A DNA stretch of 20,788 nt from an uncultured Clostridia bacterium. GTDB lineage: Bacteria > Bacillota > Clostridia > Lachnospirales > Bianqueaceae. The stretch is taken from positions 1-20,788 of the forward strand of contig CANOUM010000008.1 of assembly GCA_947570515.1 (NCBI GenBank). The letters run 5' to 3'. The translations under genes and the position numbers were made by a program. Positions 1 through 6,894 of this stretch are shown piece after piece (the first letter of the stretch is position 1; each line of letters begins with the position of its first letter). Below the pieces are notes generated by a model. The model was given only the letters and a program-made list of their open reading frames with translations, searched no databases and was not told the DNA's origin.

Positions 1-36
1 GCTTATACAAAGCGCTTCGGTATAAAGTATATATAA

Positions 37-59
37 AAAAGGGACCCCAAGTCCCTTTT
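37..59. terminator. Bidirectional intrinsic terminator after the kinase gene
   Basis: A 9-bp perfect stem (AAAAGGGAC at 37-45, GTCCCTTTT at 51-59) encloses a 5-base loop. Read on the minus strand the stem is followed by a run of T and then an AT-rich tract, so it fits as the end of the response regulator-kinase transcript, whose stop codon is at 95-97. A second small hairpin (TGCAC/GTGCA, 61-75) followed by five T on the plus strand lies between the two. Confidence 0.8.
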
Positions 60-94
60 CTGCACGAATGGTGCATTTTTCGCATGAATGGTTT

Positions 95-814
95 TCACTC
101 TTTTATTTCTGACTGCGGCAGCAATATCTCAGTAACAAAAACGCCTTCTTCCTGCTTGCGATTGATATATCCGCCATATTTTTTTACCGTCTGATCAATC
201 CGGATCAGGCCAAACCCATGCATACCCTGCTTATGAGTCAAAAACCGTCCCCCGCTTCGTTTAACCTGTTTTCCCATTGAATTTGATACCGATATATATA
301 ATTGCTTTTTTAATATCCCAATATACACCCGGATAAACCGTTTTTGCTCCGGCATCTGCCTCAAACAGGCCTCCATCGCGTTATCCAAAAGATTGCCAAG
401 AATATTGCACAGGTCAATTTCTGATATGGCTACGCTATGCGGTACCACGGCTTTGGCATTTACCTCAATGCCCTTTTTTTGAATCAGCGAAAGCTTACTA
501 TTTAGGATTGCGTCGATCATAATATTACCGGTTTTAATCACGGTATCTACCTGCCTCAGATCATCATTGAGACTCAGCAGATAGTCTTTGAGCGGCTTGG
601 CCGCCTCAGCAAACGACGCTCCTTTTCCGGCTGTGCCGGTATCCTGTTCCTGGGCCTTTAAAAGCGCTAACATGGTTTGAATGTGATTATGATAATCATG
701 CCGCCAGCCGCGCATCGTTTGATAGATGTTTTGTACCTCGTCATAATGGCGGCTCATAAGATTTTCCTGCATGGCAGCAAACCGACGGTCAAGCCATCTG
801 GCAAACGGATTCAT
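95..814 (-). CDS. GHKL-type sensor histidine kinase without membrane domain
   Basis: This 239-residue protein has the layout of the AgrC/NatK-like GHKL kinases. An H-box (RHDYHNH, His39 the likely phosphorylation site) lies near residues 38-44. An N-box (NLLDNAMEA) lies at 141-149, and a glycine-rich G-box (GMHGFGL) at 197-203. It would phosphorylate the LytTR regulator encoded just upstream. Members of this group normally carry five to seven N-terminal membrane helices and exceed 400 residues; here the protein begins about 38 residues before the H-box and shows no hydrophobic segment. The start is secure, because AAAGGAGG lies 4 bases upstream inside the end of the regulator gene and the ATG overlaps that gene's TGA (ATGA). 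Input sensing must therefore be cytoplasmic or through a partner. The family call is strong; the ligand is unknown. Confidence 0.88.
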   Translation of the reverse strand: MNPFARWLDRRFAAMQENLMSRHYDEVQNIYQTMRGWRHDYHNHIQTMLALLKAQEQDTGTAGKGASFAEAAKPLKDYLLSLNDDLRQVDTVIKTGNIMIDAILNSKLSLIQKKGIEVNAKAVVPHSVAISEIDLCNILGNLLDNAMEACLRQMPEQKRFIRVYIGILKKQLYISVSNSMGKQVKRSGGRFLTHKQGMHGFGLIRIDQTVKKYGGYINRKQEEGVFVTEILLPQSEIKE

Positions 815-1557
815 GGTTCCTCCTTTGTATAATATGCAATAAAAGCCTGATTCACTGCTGCATAGCGGCGGCGTGACAATGGTATGCGCTCCTGTGTATC
901 CAATACGATTTCTGTTTTGATAATTCGTTCTATTCGTTTGAGATTGACCAGATAAGAACGGTGGCAGCGTATAAAATCCTTTTGCAGTCTGCTTTCTAGC
1001 TGAGAAATAGAGAGAGACGCTTCTAAACGCAAGATCTTTTTCTGCCCGCCTTCTCCCTTCTCAAGCACCAGCTCTGTGCCATGCGCCAGCGCTTCTATAT
1101 ACAAAAGCTCCTGCAGCGCTATCCGCACACTCTCTCCTTTATTCTCTAAAAAGAATGTTCGTGGACTGCGCGCAATCCCCCTGACCGCCCGCGTGAGTAC
1201 TTCCGCCAGTTTTTCAGCACCAACCGGTTTCATCAGATAATGCAGCGCCGCCACGTCATATCCCTGCTGCATATAATCCGGGAAGCCTGTGATAAAAATA
1301 ATCTGCAGCGTTTCATTGCCGGCACGGATTTGCTGTGCCAGCTCCACTCCATTCATATGGGGCATCTCAATATCGAGCAGCAAAATATGATAATCCTTGC
1401 GCTCCGCGTATTGAAACCAAAAGGCTTCTGCGCTGGGAAACTCAGTGATCTGAATCTCATATCCGCCTTGTCCGGCCCATGCTTCGGTCAACCCCTTTAG
1501 ATAGTGACGCTGCCTCTCTTCATCATCGCAGATCGCTATGTTAATATATTGCTTCAT
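811..1557 (-). CDS. LytTR-family response regulator (AgrA/LytR type)
   Basis: The protein has an N-terminal receiver domain (acidic pair Asp11-Asp12, phosphoacceptor Asp62 in LLLDIEMP, Thr90, Lys110) and a C-terminal LytTR DNA-binding domain (about 140-245) with the typical FIRCHRSYLVNL segment. It should bind promoter direct repeats after phosphorylation by the adjacent kinase. An upstream in-frame ATG at 1572 exists, but ATG at 1557 is preferred because GGGAAG sits 7 bases before it and nothing resembling a ribosome binding site precedes 1572. That gives 248 residues, normal for the family. The gene is first in a two-gene operon with the kinase (4-base overlap). No peptide pheromone or AgrB-like processing gene is seen nearby, so its target genes cannot be deduced. 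Confidence 0.92.
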   Translation of the reverse strand: MKQYINIAICDDEERQRHYLKGLTEAWAGQGGYEIQITEFPSAEAFWFQYAERKDYHILLLDIEMPHMNGVELAQQIRAGNETLQIIFITGFPDYMQQGYDVAALHYLMKPVGAEKLAEVLTRAVRGIARSPRTFFLENKGESVRIALQELLYIEALAHGTELVLEKGEGGQKKILRLEASLSISQLESRLQKDFIRCHRSYLVNLKRIERIIKTEIVLDTQERIPLSRRRYAAVNQAFIAYYTKEEP

Positions 1558-1603
1558 CTGTATGCTTCCCATTCATTTTATAAATGTATCAGTTCTGTTG
1601 TCC

Positions 1604-1632
1604 ACTATATCATTTTTACGTAAAAAGTTCAA
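1604..1632 (-). promoter_or_regulatory. Sigma-A promoter of the LytTR/GHKL operon with palindromic spacer
   Basis: On the minus strand a -35 TTGAAC (1627-1632) and a -10 TATAGT (1604-1609, with upstream TG giving an extended -10) are separated by exactly 17 bases. A perfect 14-bp palindrome, TTTTTACGTAAAAA (1613-1626), fills most of the spacer and would place any bound factor directly over RNA polymerase. The start codon lies about 47 bases downstream of the -10. Confidence 0.75.
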
Positions 1633-1670
1633 CCAGACCATAGCTTGGGCGACAAATCACGCTGCATGCG

Positions 1671-1722
1671 AAAATATAAAAAGACCAGCTCTGTCAAGCG
1701 CCGCTTGATTCTGAACTGGTCT
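1671..1722 (-). terminator. Intrinsic terminator of ftsH
   Basis: On the minus strand, just after the ftsH stop codon, an outer stem (AGACCAG/CTGGTCT, 1716-1722 with 1682-1688) encloses an inner stem (TCAAGC/GCTTGA, 1694-1708). It is followed by TTTTTATATTTT (1671-1682). Confidence 0.82.
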
Positions 1723-1736
1723 CGTTGCCCCATCTT

Positions 1737-3605
1737 TTATTCTGTCTGCTCCTGCCCTGACTCATTCACCTCTGTATTCAGCACATCCATAAACTCATCT
1801 CCTGTTATGGTTTCATACTGATACAGATACTGCGCAAGCGAATTGAGCTCTTTCATGTGAGAACGCAGCAGACCTTCTGCCTTTTCATATTGTTCCTTGA
1901 CAAGAGCCACCACCTTGCGGTCAATTTCGGTCGCTGTCTCCGGAGAACAGGCCAGGGACGCATCCCCTCCCAGATACTGATTGCTCATGGTTTCCAGTGC
2001 CACCATACCAAATTCTTCGCTCATACCAAAGCGCGTTACCATAGCCCTCGCCAGCTTCGTCGCCTGCTCAATATCATTGGCTGCTCCTGTGGTAATAGAA
2101 TGAAAAATCAAATCCTCAGCTACCCGGCCGCCGGTATAAGTTGCAATCTTATTCTCCAGTTCCTCTTTTGACATTAGATTATGATCATCCTGCTCCACCT
2201 GCATCGTATATCCAAGAGCACCCGACGTGCGCGGAACAATCGTGATCTTCGTTACGGGTGCTGAATGACTCTGCAGCGCCGCTACTAACGCATGACCGAT
2301 TTCGTGATATGCCACAACCATCTTTTCATGATCCGATAAAATCGCATTCTTCTTTTGATATCCCGCAATTACAACCTCTACGCTTTCCTCGAGGTCCGAC
2401 TGCGTCACATATTTGCGGCCGGCCCGTACGGCGCGCAGCGCCGCCTCGTTCACCATATTAGCAAGCTCAGCGCCGGAAGCTCCTGCCGCCATCTTCGCAA
2501 TGGCTGCAAAATTCACTTTATCGCCAATTTTAACCTTTTTCGCATGCACCTTCAGAATGGCCTCCCGTCCAGCCAAATCCGGAAGCTCTACCGGGATCCT
2601 GCGGTCAAAGCGCCCCGGGCGCAAAAGTGCCGGGTCGAGTGAATCCGGACGGTTGGTCGCTGCGAGAATGATAACGCCCTTTCTGGCATCGAAGCCATCC
2701 ATCTCTGTGAGAAGCTGATTGAGCGTCTGTTCCCGTTCATCATTGCCGCCGATATTCGCAGCCGTATCTCTTTTCTTTCCAATCGTATCGATCTCATCAA
2801 TAAACACGATACAAGGAGCTTTTTCATTGGCCTGCTTAAACAGATCTCTTACTTTTGCAGCTCCCATACCGACAAACATTTCTACAAATTCAGAACCGGA
2901 AATTGAGAAAAACGGCACGTTCGCCTCACCGGCCACAGCTTTCGCCAAAAGGGTTTTACCGGTTCCCGGAGGGCCTACCAGCAAAGCTCCCTTCGGAATC
3001 GAAGCACCGATCTCCGCATACCGTCCCGGATTGTGCAGATAATCTACAATCTCTGTAAGCAGTTCCTTGGCCTCATCTTCACCGGCTACATCACTAAACC
3101 GAATGCCATCCGTCGACTGCACATAAACCTTCGCATTGCTCTTTCCAAATGACATTACATTGCCGCCGCCAAGGCCTCCGGCTCCTCCCATCTTCTTCAT
3201 AACAGAGTTCATAAGGAAGCGCCCCAGCAGTGCAAAAATGAGAAGCGGCAGCACCCAGCTCAGCAAAATACTCAGAAATGGCGACATCTCCTCTACAATG
3301 GGCGCACCATACGTAGCAATGCCGGCCTGCTCCAAACGATCTACCAAAAACGGATCTTCCATCCGCCCGGTTGTATAATACTTCTTGGGCTCACTATTAT
3401 CGGAAAACACTATCTCCGTATCGGTTACCTGCACCTCTGTCAGCTTTCCTTCTTTGGCCATTTTCAAGAACTGGCCGTAATCTGCCTCCTCCACCTGCGG
3501 TGAAAGCATCCGCGGAAAGACAAACATATTGAGCAGCATCATCACAACCATCACGATAAGCAAATAATATAATAATGGTCTCTTGGGAGTTTTTACTTCT
3601 TCCAT
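1737..3605 (-). CDS. ftsH: ATP-dependent zinc metalloprotease FtsH
   Basis: This is a membrane-anchored AAA+ protease that degrades misfolded and regulatory membrane and cytosolic proteins as a hexamer. Positions given are for the 622-residue form. There are two membrane segments (about 12-31 and 108-132) flanking an extracytoplasmic stretch. The AAA domain follows, with Walker A GPPGTGKT at 211-218, Walker B IVFIDEID near 266-273, and an SRH with ATNRPDSLDPALLRPGRFDRR. The peptidase domain has the zinc motif HEIGH at about 434-438. The ATG at 3605 is chosen because AAAGGG precedes it by 6 bases, whereas the in-frame GTG at 3626 has no good ribosome binding site. The gene stands alone, away from the usual tilS-hpt neighbourhood, so it may be one of several FtsH paralogues. 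Function is secure; substrates are unknown. Confidence 0.97.
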   Translation of the reverse strand: MEEVKTPKRPLLYYLLIVMVVMMLLNMFVFPRMLSPQVEEADYGQFLKMAKEGKLTEVQVTDTEIVFSDNSEPKKYYTTGRMEDPFLVDRLEQAGIATYGAPIVEEMSPFLSILLSWVLPLLIFALLGRFLMNSVMKKMGGAGGLGGGNVMSFGKSNAKVYVQSTDGIRFSDVAGEDEAKELLTEIVDYLHNPGRYAEIGASIPKGALLVGPPGTGKTLLAKAVAGEANVPFFSISGSEFVEMFVGMGAAKVRDLFKQANEKAPCIVFIDEIDTIGKKRDTAANIGGNDEREQTLNQLLTEMDGFDARKGVIILAATNRPDSLDPALLRPGRFDRRIPVELPDLAGREAILKVHAKKVKIGDKVNFAAIAKMAAGASGAELANMVNEAALRAVRAGRKYVTQSDLEESVEVVIAGYQKKNAILSDHEKMVVAYHEIGHALVAALQSHSAPVTKITIVPRTSGALGYTMQVEQDDHNLMSKEELENKIATYTGGRVAEDLIFHSITTGAANDIEQATKLARAMVTRFGMSEEFGMVALETMSNQYLGGDASLACSPETATEIDRKVVALVKEQYEKAEGLLRSHMKELNSLAQYLYQYETITGDEFMDVLNTEVNESGQEQTE

Positions 3606-3697
3606 TTTTTTCCCTTTCTTTTTCACCTGCTATTGATTTCCGAATATTCTATCTTTTCTTTATGAATAACTGGCGACTAAAATTTGAACTTTTTGTG

Positions 3698-3731
3698 AAA
3701 AAAGATCGACACAAGTCATTTTGTATCGATC
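3698..3731 (-). terminator. Intrinsic terminator after the double-GNAT gene
   Basis: An 11-bp stem (TTGTATCGATC at 3721-3731 pairing with GATCGACACAA at 3704-3714, one G-U pair) has a 6-base loop. It is followed on the minus strand by six T (3698-3703). It ends the nitroreductase-acetyltransferase transcript before the ftsH leader. Confidence 0.88.
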
Positions 3732-3739
3732 CTTTCCCT

Positions 3740-4546
3740 TTATATGTTTTTGTTAGCAAATGCATATGTACCTTCTACAACCCATTTCATATTATGATAC
3801 GCGCGAATCGCCTGATTGCCAACCATCACCCATAAATAGCACTTTTCATATCCTCTCTGCTGCAGCGTATTGACTGCAAAAGAAAGCATGGCCCGGCCCC
3901 AGCCTTCTCCTTGCTTGTCCACTCGTACAGCCAGTCTCCGGATCTCATGATCCTGCAAAAATGCTACGGCAACAATGCTCTCGTTTTCCCGGCATACAAA
4001 AATATCCTCCTGCTTTGCCCGGTAATGAGCCCGCTCCTCTTCACTGGGCTGACGAGTCTCTGCAAAGGCTCCGTTCAAAAGCGCATGGATCTCCTCATAA
4101 TCTTCATCTTGATACTGAGCAAATTCACCCTTTTGTACTTCTAATGCCTCACCTTCATAAGACATATAACGAACCATATGCACAGGCTCTAGTCCTTTTG
4201 CTTTAGCAAAAAGCTCCCCTTCTGTGCCCAGCTCATACATAGAAGCCAGTGTTTGAATTCCTTCAGCTTTCATATTTTCCTGTAGCCGCCAAAGCAGCGT
4301 TGTGCCAATACGGTTCCTTCTCTGCGCAGGACATACATATATGCCGCAGCCTGCCCGTCCGTTTTCATTCGCCTTTCCGCGAAATCCGCAGCCTACGATC
4401 TCCTGTCCATCCACTGCAACCATCCCATATTGCGGAAAATGGCGCATACAATACATCAGTGTGCCATGGGTCAGATGCGCCTGTTCAAGCAGAGCCCAAA
4501 CCGCCTCCTGATCCTGCTCCTGATATGCCCGATAGATCACTTCCAT
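3740..4546 (-). CDS. Tandem-domain GNAT acetyltransferase
   Basis: The 268-residue protein carries two GNAT folds. The first has an acetyl-CoA motif A around residues 71-85 (VCPAQRRNRIGTTLL). The second has one around 205-225 containing QGEGWGRA, followed by the usual late strand (CYLWVMVGNQAIRAYHNMKW). It should transfer an acetyl group from acetyl-CoA to an amine, but nothing in the sequence names the substrate. The second domain has the better preserved QxxGxG/A-type loop. Its start overlaps the end of the nitroreductase gene by 10 bases, with AGGAG placed inside that gene 8 bases before the ATG, so the two are co-transcribed and probably translationally coupled. A strong terminator follows. 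A detoxification pair with the nitroreductase is an inference. Confidence 0.85.
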   Translation of the reverse strand: MEVIYRAYQEQDQEAVWALLEQAHLTHGTLMYCMRHFPQYGMVAVDGQEIVGCGFRGKANENGRAGCGIYVCPAQRRNRIGTTLLWRLQENMKAEGIQTLASMYELGTEGELFAKAKGLEPVHMVRYMSYEGEALEVQKGEFAQYQDEDYEEIHALLNGAFAETRQPSEEERAHYRAKQEDIFVCRENESIVAVAFLQDHEIRRLAVRVDKQGEGWGRAMLSFAVNTLQQRGYEKCYLWVMVGNQAIRAYHNMKWVVEGTYAFANKNI

Positions 4547-5055
4547 ATAATATTCTCCTGATTTCTCGGCTTTGCCTGCGGCGTTTCAGCGCCGTGTCCT
4601 ACAGCAAGGCCCAGCACAAACTCGTAGTCTTCCGGAAGCGCCAGCTTTTTCTGCCACTTTTGCTCCCCTTCCTGGGATTTTAAATAATCATATACACAGC
4701 CAATCACAACAGAATCAAGGCCAAGAGCTTTTGCGGCGAGCGCCGCATTCTGCACAGCAAGCGCTGCATTGCAGGCTCCCCACTTATTTTCTTTTTTTGC
4801 ATAGAAAAAAATAAAACACGGTGCATTATAGTAAAAGCCATTGCGGCCGGCATCCTCGGCCAGCTCTGCGATGAGCGCTGCCTCCTGCGTCACTGCCATA
4901 CGCGTCGTTTGCTGATTCATGCCGGAGGGCGCCCAAAGCGCGCACTGCAAAATAGTCTGAATCTCGCTTTCCGTCAGCCTTTCATCCGTATACGCGCGTA
5001 CGCTGCGCCGCTCTAAAATCGTATCTATAACTTCATTATGAATCACTGCCTGCAT
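4537..5055 (-). CDS. Nitroreductase-family FMN oxidoreductase
   Basis: The 172-residue protein matches small FMN-dependent nitroreductases. The N-terminal RRSVRAYTDERL segment (about 17-28) and the following APSGMNQQ (42-49) form part of the flavin site, and the C-terminal region VLGLAVGHG contributes the FMN loop. Such enzymes reduce nitro groups, quinones or flavins with NAD(P)H; the true substrate cannot be read here. The length is at the short end of the family, which is usually 170-220 residues. Translation starts at an ATG with GGAG 9 bases upstream. The gene has its own good promoter at 5097-5125 and runs directly into the double-GNAT gene. Confidence 0.88.
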   Translation of the reverse strand: MQAVIHNEVIDTILERRSVRAYTDERLTESEIQTILQCALWAPSGMNQQTTRMAVTQEAALIAELAEDAGRNGFYYNAPCFIFFYAKKENKWGACNAALAVQNAALAAKALGLDSVVIGCVYDYLKSQEGEQKWQKKLALPEDYEFVLGLAVGHGAETPQAKPRNQENIIWK

Positions 5056-5096
5056 CTATATAATCTCCATTTCAAAACAAATATACTTTACAGCTT

Positions 5097-5125
5097 ATTG
5101 TACTAAAAGCCTTTGTAAAATGCAA
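5097..5125 (-). promoter_or_regulatory. Sigma-A promoter of the nitroreductase-GNAT operon
   Basis: On the minus strand TTGCAT (5120-5125) and TACAAT (5097-5102) are separated by exactly 17 bases. The predicted start site lies about 35 bases before the nitroreductase ATG. The promoter occupies the short gap behind the Ogt-HAD stop codon, in which no terminator is visible. Confidence 0.75.
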
Positions 5126-5130
5126 GACAT

Positions 5131-6255
5131 TTATCGTGTCAGCAGCAGATGTCTTAATTCACTGATATTCTCAGCGATTGCATCCGCTCCGGCATTTTCC
5201 AGCTCTCCAGGTTCCGCATAGCCAAAGCGTACGCCAATGCTCTTTACTCCGCAGGCTTTGGCTCCTTCTATGTCTTGGCGCCGGTCTCCGACCATCGTTA
5301 CCTGTCCGCGTCTATCCTGCATATCCAGCCGGTGCAGCGCCTCTTCTATCACTTCAGCCTTTCGGCTGCGCCGGCCATCCAGTTCACTGCCTACAATTTC
5401 TTCAAAATATGAAGCCAGCTCATAGCGTTTTAATATTTTTCTGGCAAATACAGTTGGCTTCGAAGTGGCCACGGCCAGCGTTTTCCCTGCTGCGCGCAGC
5501 GCCGCCAAGAGCTCCTTCACTCCTTCAAATGCACGGTTCTCATAGAGTCCCACTTCACTAAAGCGCTCCCGATACCTTTCGACTGCATGTTCAGCCTCCC
5601 GGTCATCCATGCCATAATACTCCTGAAGGCTTTCTTTAAGCGGCGGTCCAATAAAACATACAAGCGCCTCCAAATCAGGTTCCACAATGCCAAAGTCTGC
5701 CAGCGCATACTGCACACTTTTCGTAATGCCTTCTTTAGGATCGGTCAGCGTACCGTCCAAATCAAACAAAATATGCGTCTGGCCCTCCTGCTTCCGTCTG
5801 GCTCTCTTCTCCATCGCCAGCAAAAACGCCTTTTCATCACTGCGTCCGCCATAGCCGCCCAGTCCGCCGCTCGCACTGATCACCCGATGACATGGCACAA
5901 GAATCGGGAATGGCGTTTGCGCCACCGCACTGCCGACCGGCCGTGCCGCCTTTGGCTTTCCAAGCATCTGAGCAACCTCCCGATAGCTACGCGTCTGACC
6001 ATATGGAATCTGCTGCACTGCCTTCCAAACTTTTCTTTGAAATGCTGTGCCCCTTGTCTGATCCAAAGGCAAATCAAACTCCCGGCGTTCGCCGGCAAAA
6101 TATTCGGCGAGCTGCTTTTGTGCCATCTTTGCAAGCGGGGTATCCATCTTCGGGTAGATCGGCTCGTCCATCCGATCAAGAGAATAAATCGCCTGCTCCG
6201 TATAAGTAATCATCAGCCGGCCGATAGGGGTATCACAAGATGTCTGATATAACAT
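5131..6255 (-). CDS. Fusion of O6-alkylguanine-DNA alkyltransferase (Ogt) and HAD phosphatase
   Basis: One uninterrupted 374-residue frame joins two complete domains. Residues 1-148 are an Ogt/MGMT-type DNA repair protein: the helix-turn-helix region is near 85-110, and the suicide cysteine is Cys122 in PCHRV (121-125), followed by the usual GGLGGYGG loop. Residues 160-374 form a HAD-superfamily phosphatase of the phosphoglycolate phosphatase/PpaX-like group. It has nucleophile Asp165 and Asp167 in FDLDGT, Ser265, Lys299 and GDRRQD at 323-328. A basic 10-residue linker (about 149-158) connects them. All catalytic residues are present in both halves. The ATG at 6255 has AAGGAG 6 bases upstream; a longer frame beginning at 6399 only translates the tandem repeats and is rejected. 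The domains' joint role, perhaps repair plus clearance of a damaged nucleotide or sugar phosphate, is speculation. Confidence 0.9.
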   Translation of the reverse strand: MLYQTSCDTPIGRLMITYTEQAIYSLDRMDEPIYPKMDTPLAKMAQKQLAEYFAGERREFDLPLDQTRGTAFQRKVWKAVQQIPYGQTRSYREVAQMLGKPKAARPVGSAVAQTPFPILVPCHRVISASGGLGGYGGRSDEKAFLLAMEKRARRKQEGQTHILFDLDGTLTDPKEGITKSVQYALADFGIVEPDLEALVCFIGPPLKESLQEYYGMDDREAEHAVERYRERFSEVGLYENRAFEGVKELLAALRAAGKTLAVATSKPTVFARKILKRYELASYFEEIVGSELDGRRSRKAEVIEEALHRLDMQDRRGQVTMVGDRRQDIEGAKACGVKSIGVRFGYAEPGELENAGADAIAENISELRHLLLTR

Positions 6256-6280
6256 TGCCTGCTCCTTTATTTGTAGATTT

Positions 6281-6561
6281 GATTGCGTACATATATGTAT
6301 GTTAAAATATCGGTTACTTGTACGCAATATCAAAATTGCATACAAGTGATTCCGCCGTTTTAGGTCTGTTATGTTTGCAATTTTACGGATTGCGTACATA
6401 TACGTATGTTAAAACATCAGCTACTTGTACGCAATATCAAAATTGCATACAAGTGATTCCGCCGTTTTAGGTCTGTTATGTTTGCAATTTTACGGATTGC
6501 GTACACGAAAGTATTCATTTGCCCGCATGACTTGTATGCAATTTTGCTGCTGCATACAAAT
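6281..6561. repeat. 107-bp tandem repeats with internal hairpins
   Basis: Two full copies (6281-6387 and 6388-6494) differ at only 4 positions, all transitions and all within the first 40 bases. A third, diverged partial copy runs from 6495 to about 6561. Each full copy holds a 13-bp inverted repeat with a 6-base loop (ACTTGTACGCAAT/ATTGCATACAAGT at 6316-6347, and again at 6423-6454). The third copy keeps an 11-bp version at 6530-6561. The period is not a multiple of three, so the array is not coding. On the minus strand each full copy also contains TTGCGT, 17 bases, TAACAT, a weak promoter-like pair that could feed the Ogt-HAD gene. Confidence 0.9.
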
Positions 6562-6640
6562 AAACTCCCAAAATCATCTTCTACATGCATGCAAAATACT
6601 GAACAAAATGAATTTAGGTAGTGAAAAATAAATAGTACCA

Positions 6641-6649
6641 TGGTATAAT
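6641..6649 (+). promoter_or_regulatory. Extended -10 promoter upstream of the lipoprotein gene
   Basis: TGGTATAAT (6641-6649) is a perfect extended -10 (TGnTATAAT); the -35 position (GTGAAA, 6621-6626, 17-base spacer) is weak. The perfect palindrome TACCATGGTA (6636-6645) overlaps the -10 and could be an operator. Transcription from here would give a leader of about 240 bases containing the paired hairpin repeats before the lipoprotein ATG at 6895. Confidence 0.5.
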
Positions 6650-6666
6650 AAAGATATAGAACGACC

Positions 6667-6714
6667 GCAAGAATCCCGCAGGGATTCCTTGCCAAGTTCG
6701 CTGCAAGCGAACTT
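6667..6714. repeat. Double-hairpin repeat, copy 1
   Basis: This 48-bp block consists of two adjacent inverted repeats. The first is GAATCCC-GCA-GGGATTC (6671-6687), extended by GCAA/TTGC arms with one bulge. The second is AAGTTCGC-TGCAA-GCGAACTT (6694-6714). It is repeated nearly exactly at 6811-6858. Confidence 0.88.
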
Positions 6715-6763
6715 GTGTGCAGCCAGACATATTTGGGCTAATCAAGCGAATTTGCTGCGCTAT

Positions 6764-6788
6764 GAGTTTGATGCAAAGCATCAAACTC
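6764..6788. repeat. Perfect 11-bp-arm palindrome
   Basis: GAGTTTGATGC (6764-6774) and GCATCAAACTC (6778-6788) flank the three bases AAA. It lies midway between the two double-hairpin repeats. No T-run follows on either strand, so it does not look like an intrinsic terminator. Confidence 0.85.
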
Positions 6789-6810
6789 CGATGTTACAAC
6801 GAAAACAATT

Positions 6811-6858
6811 GCAAGAATCCCGCAGGGATTCCTTGCCAAGTTCGCGACAAGCGAACTT
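6811..6858. repeat. Double-hairpin repeat, copy 2
   Basis: This copy is displaced by exactly 144 bases from copy 1 and differs from it at two adjacent bases, both in the loop of the second hairpin (TGCAA becomes GACAA). Conservation of both stems with change only in a loop suggests that secondary structure matters. The block ends 36 bases before the lipoprotein ATG. Confidence 0.88.
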
Positions 6859-6894
6859 ATAATATCACAAATTCAATTTCAGAAGGGGATTATC

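Larger units (their letters stand above)
6256..6894. other. 639-base non-coding region with structured repeats
   Basis: No supportable gene lies between the Ogt-HAD and lipoprotein starts, which point away from each other. From left to right it holds the Ogt-HAD ribosome binding site, the 107-bp tandem repeats, a plain AT-rich stretch (about 6562-6635), the extended -10 promoter, and the double-hairpin repeats flanking a perfect palindrome. Frames seen here are translations of repeats and lack ribosome binding sites. Confidence 0.8.

Noticed and set aside
1737..3605. HEIGH instead of HEAGH in FtsH as a loss-of-function sign
   Set aside because: The HExxH zinc motif is intact and the Ala/Ile position is variable in the family.
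3646..3674. TAGAAT as the -10 of an ftsH promoter
   Set aside because: The -35 position (GCCAGT) does not match and there is no extended -10, so no promoter is claimed.
5587..6252. 221-residue plus-strand frame
   Set aside because: It is antisense to the Ogt-HAD fusion, whose domains are clear on the other strand.
6256..6399. 48-residue N-terminal extension of the Ogt-HAD protein
   Set aside because: It translates the 107-bp repeat, whose peptide also appears in a second frame nearby, and has no ribosome binding site; ATG at 6255 has a strong one.
6281..6561. Tandem repeats as a CRISPR array
   Set aside because: The units are 107 bp, directly adjacent, with no unique spacers and no cas genes nearby.
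6764..6788. Perfect palindrome as an intrinsic terminator
   Set aside because: No T-run follows on either strand, and it lies inside a repeat-rich leader.
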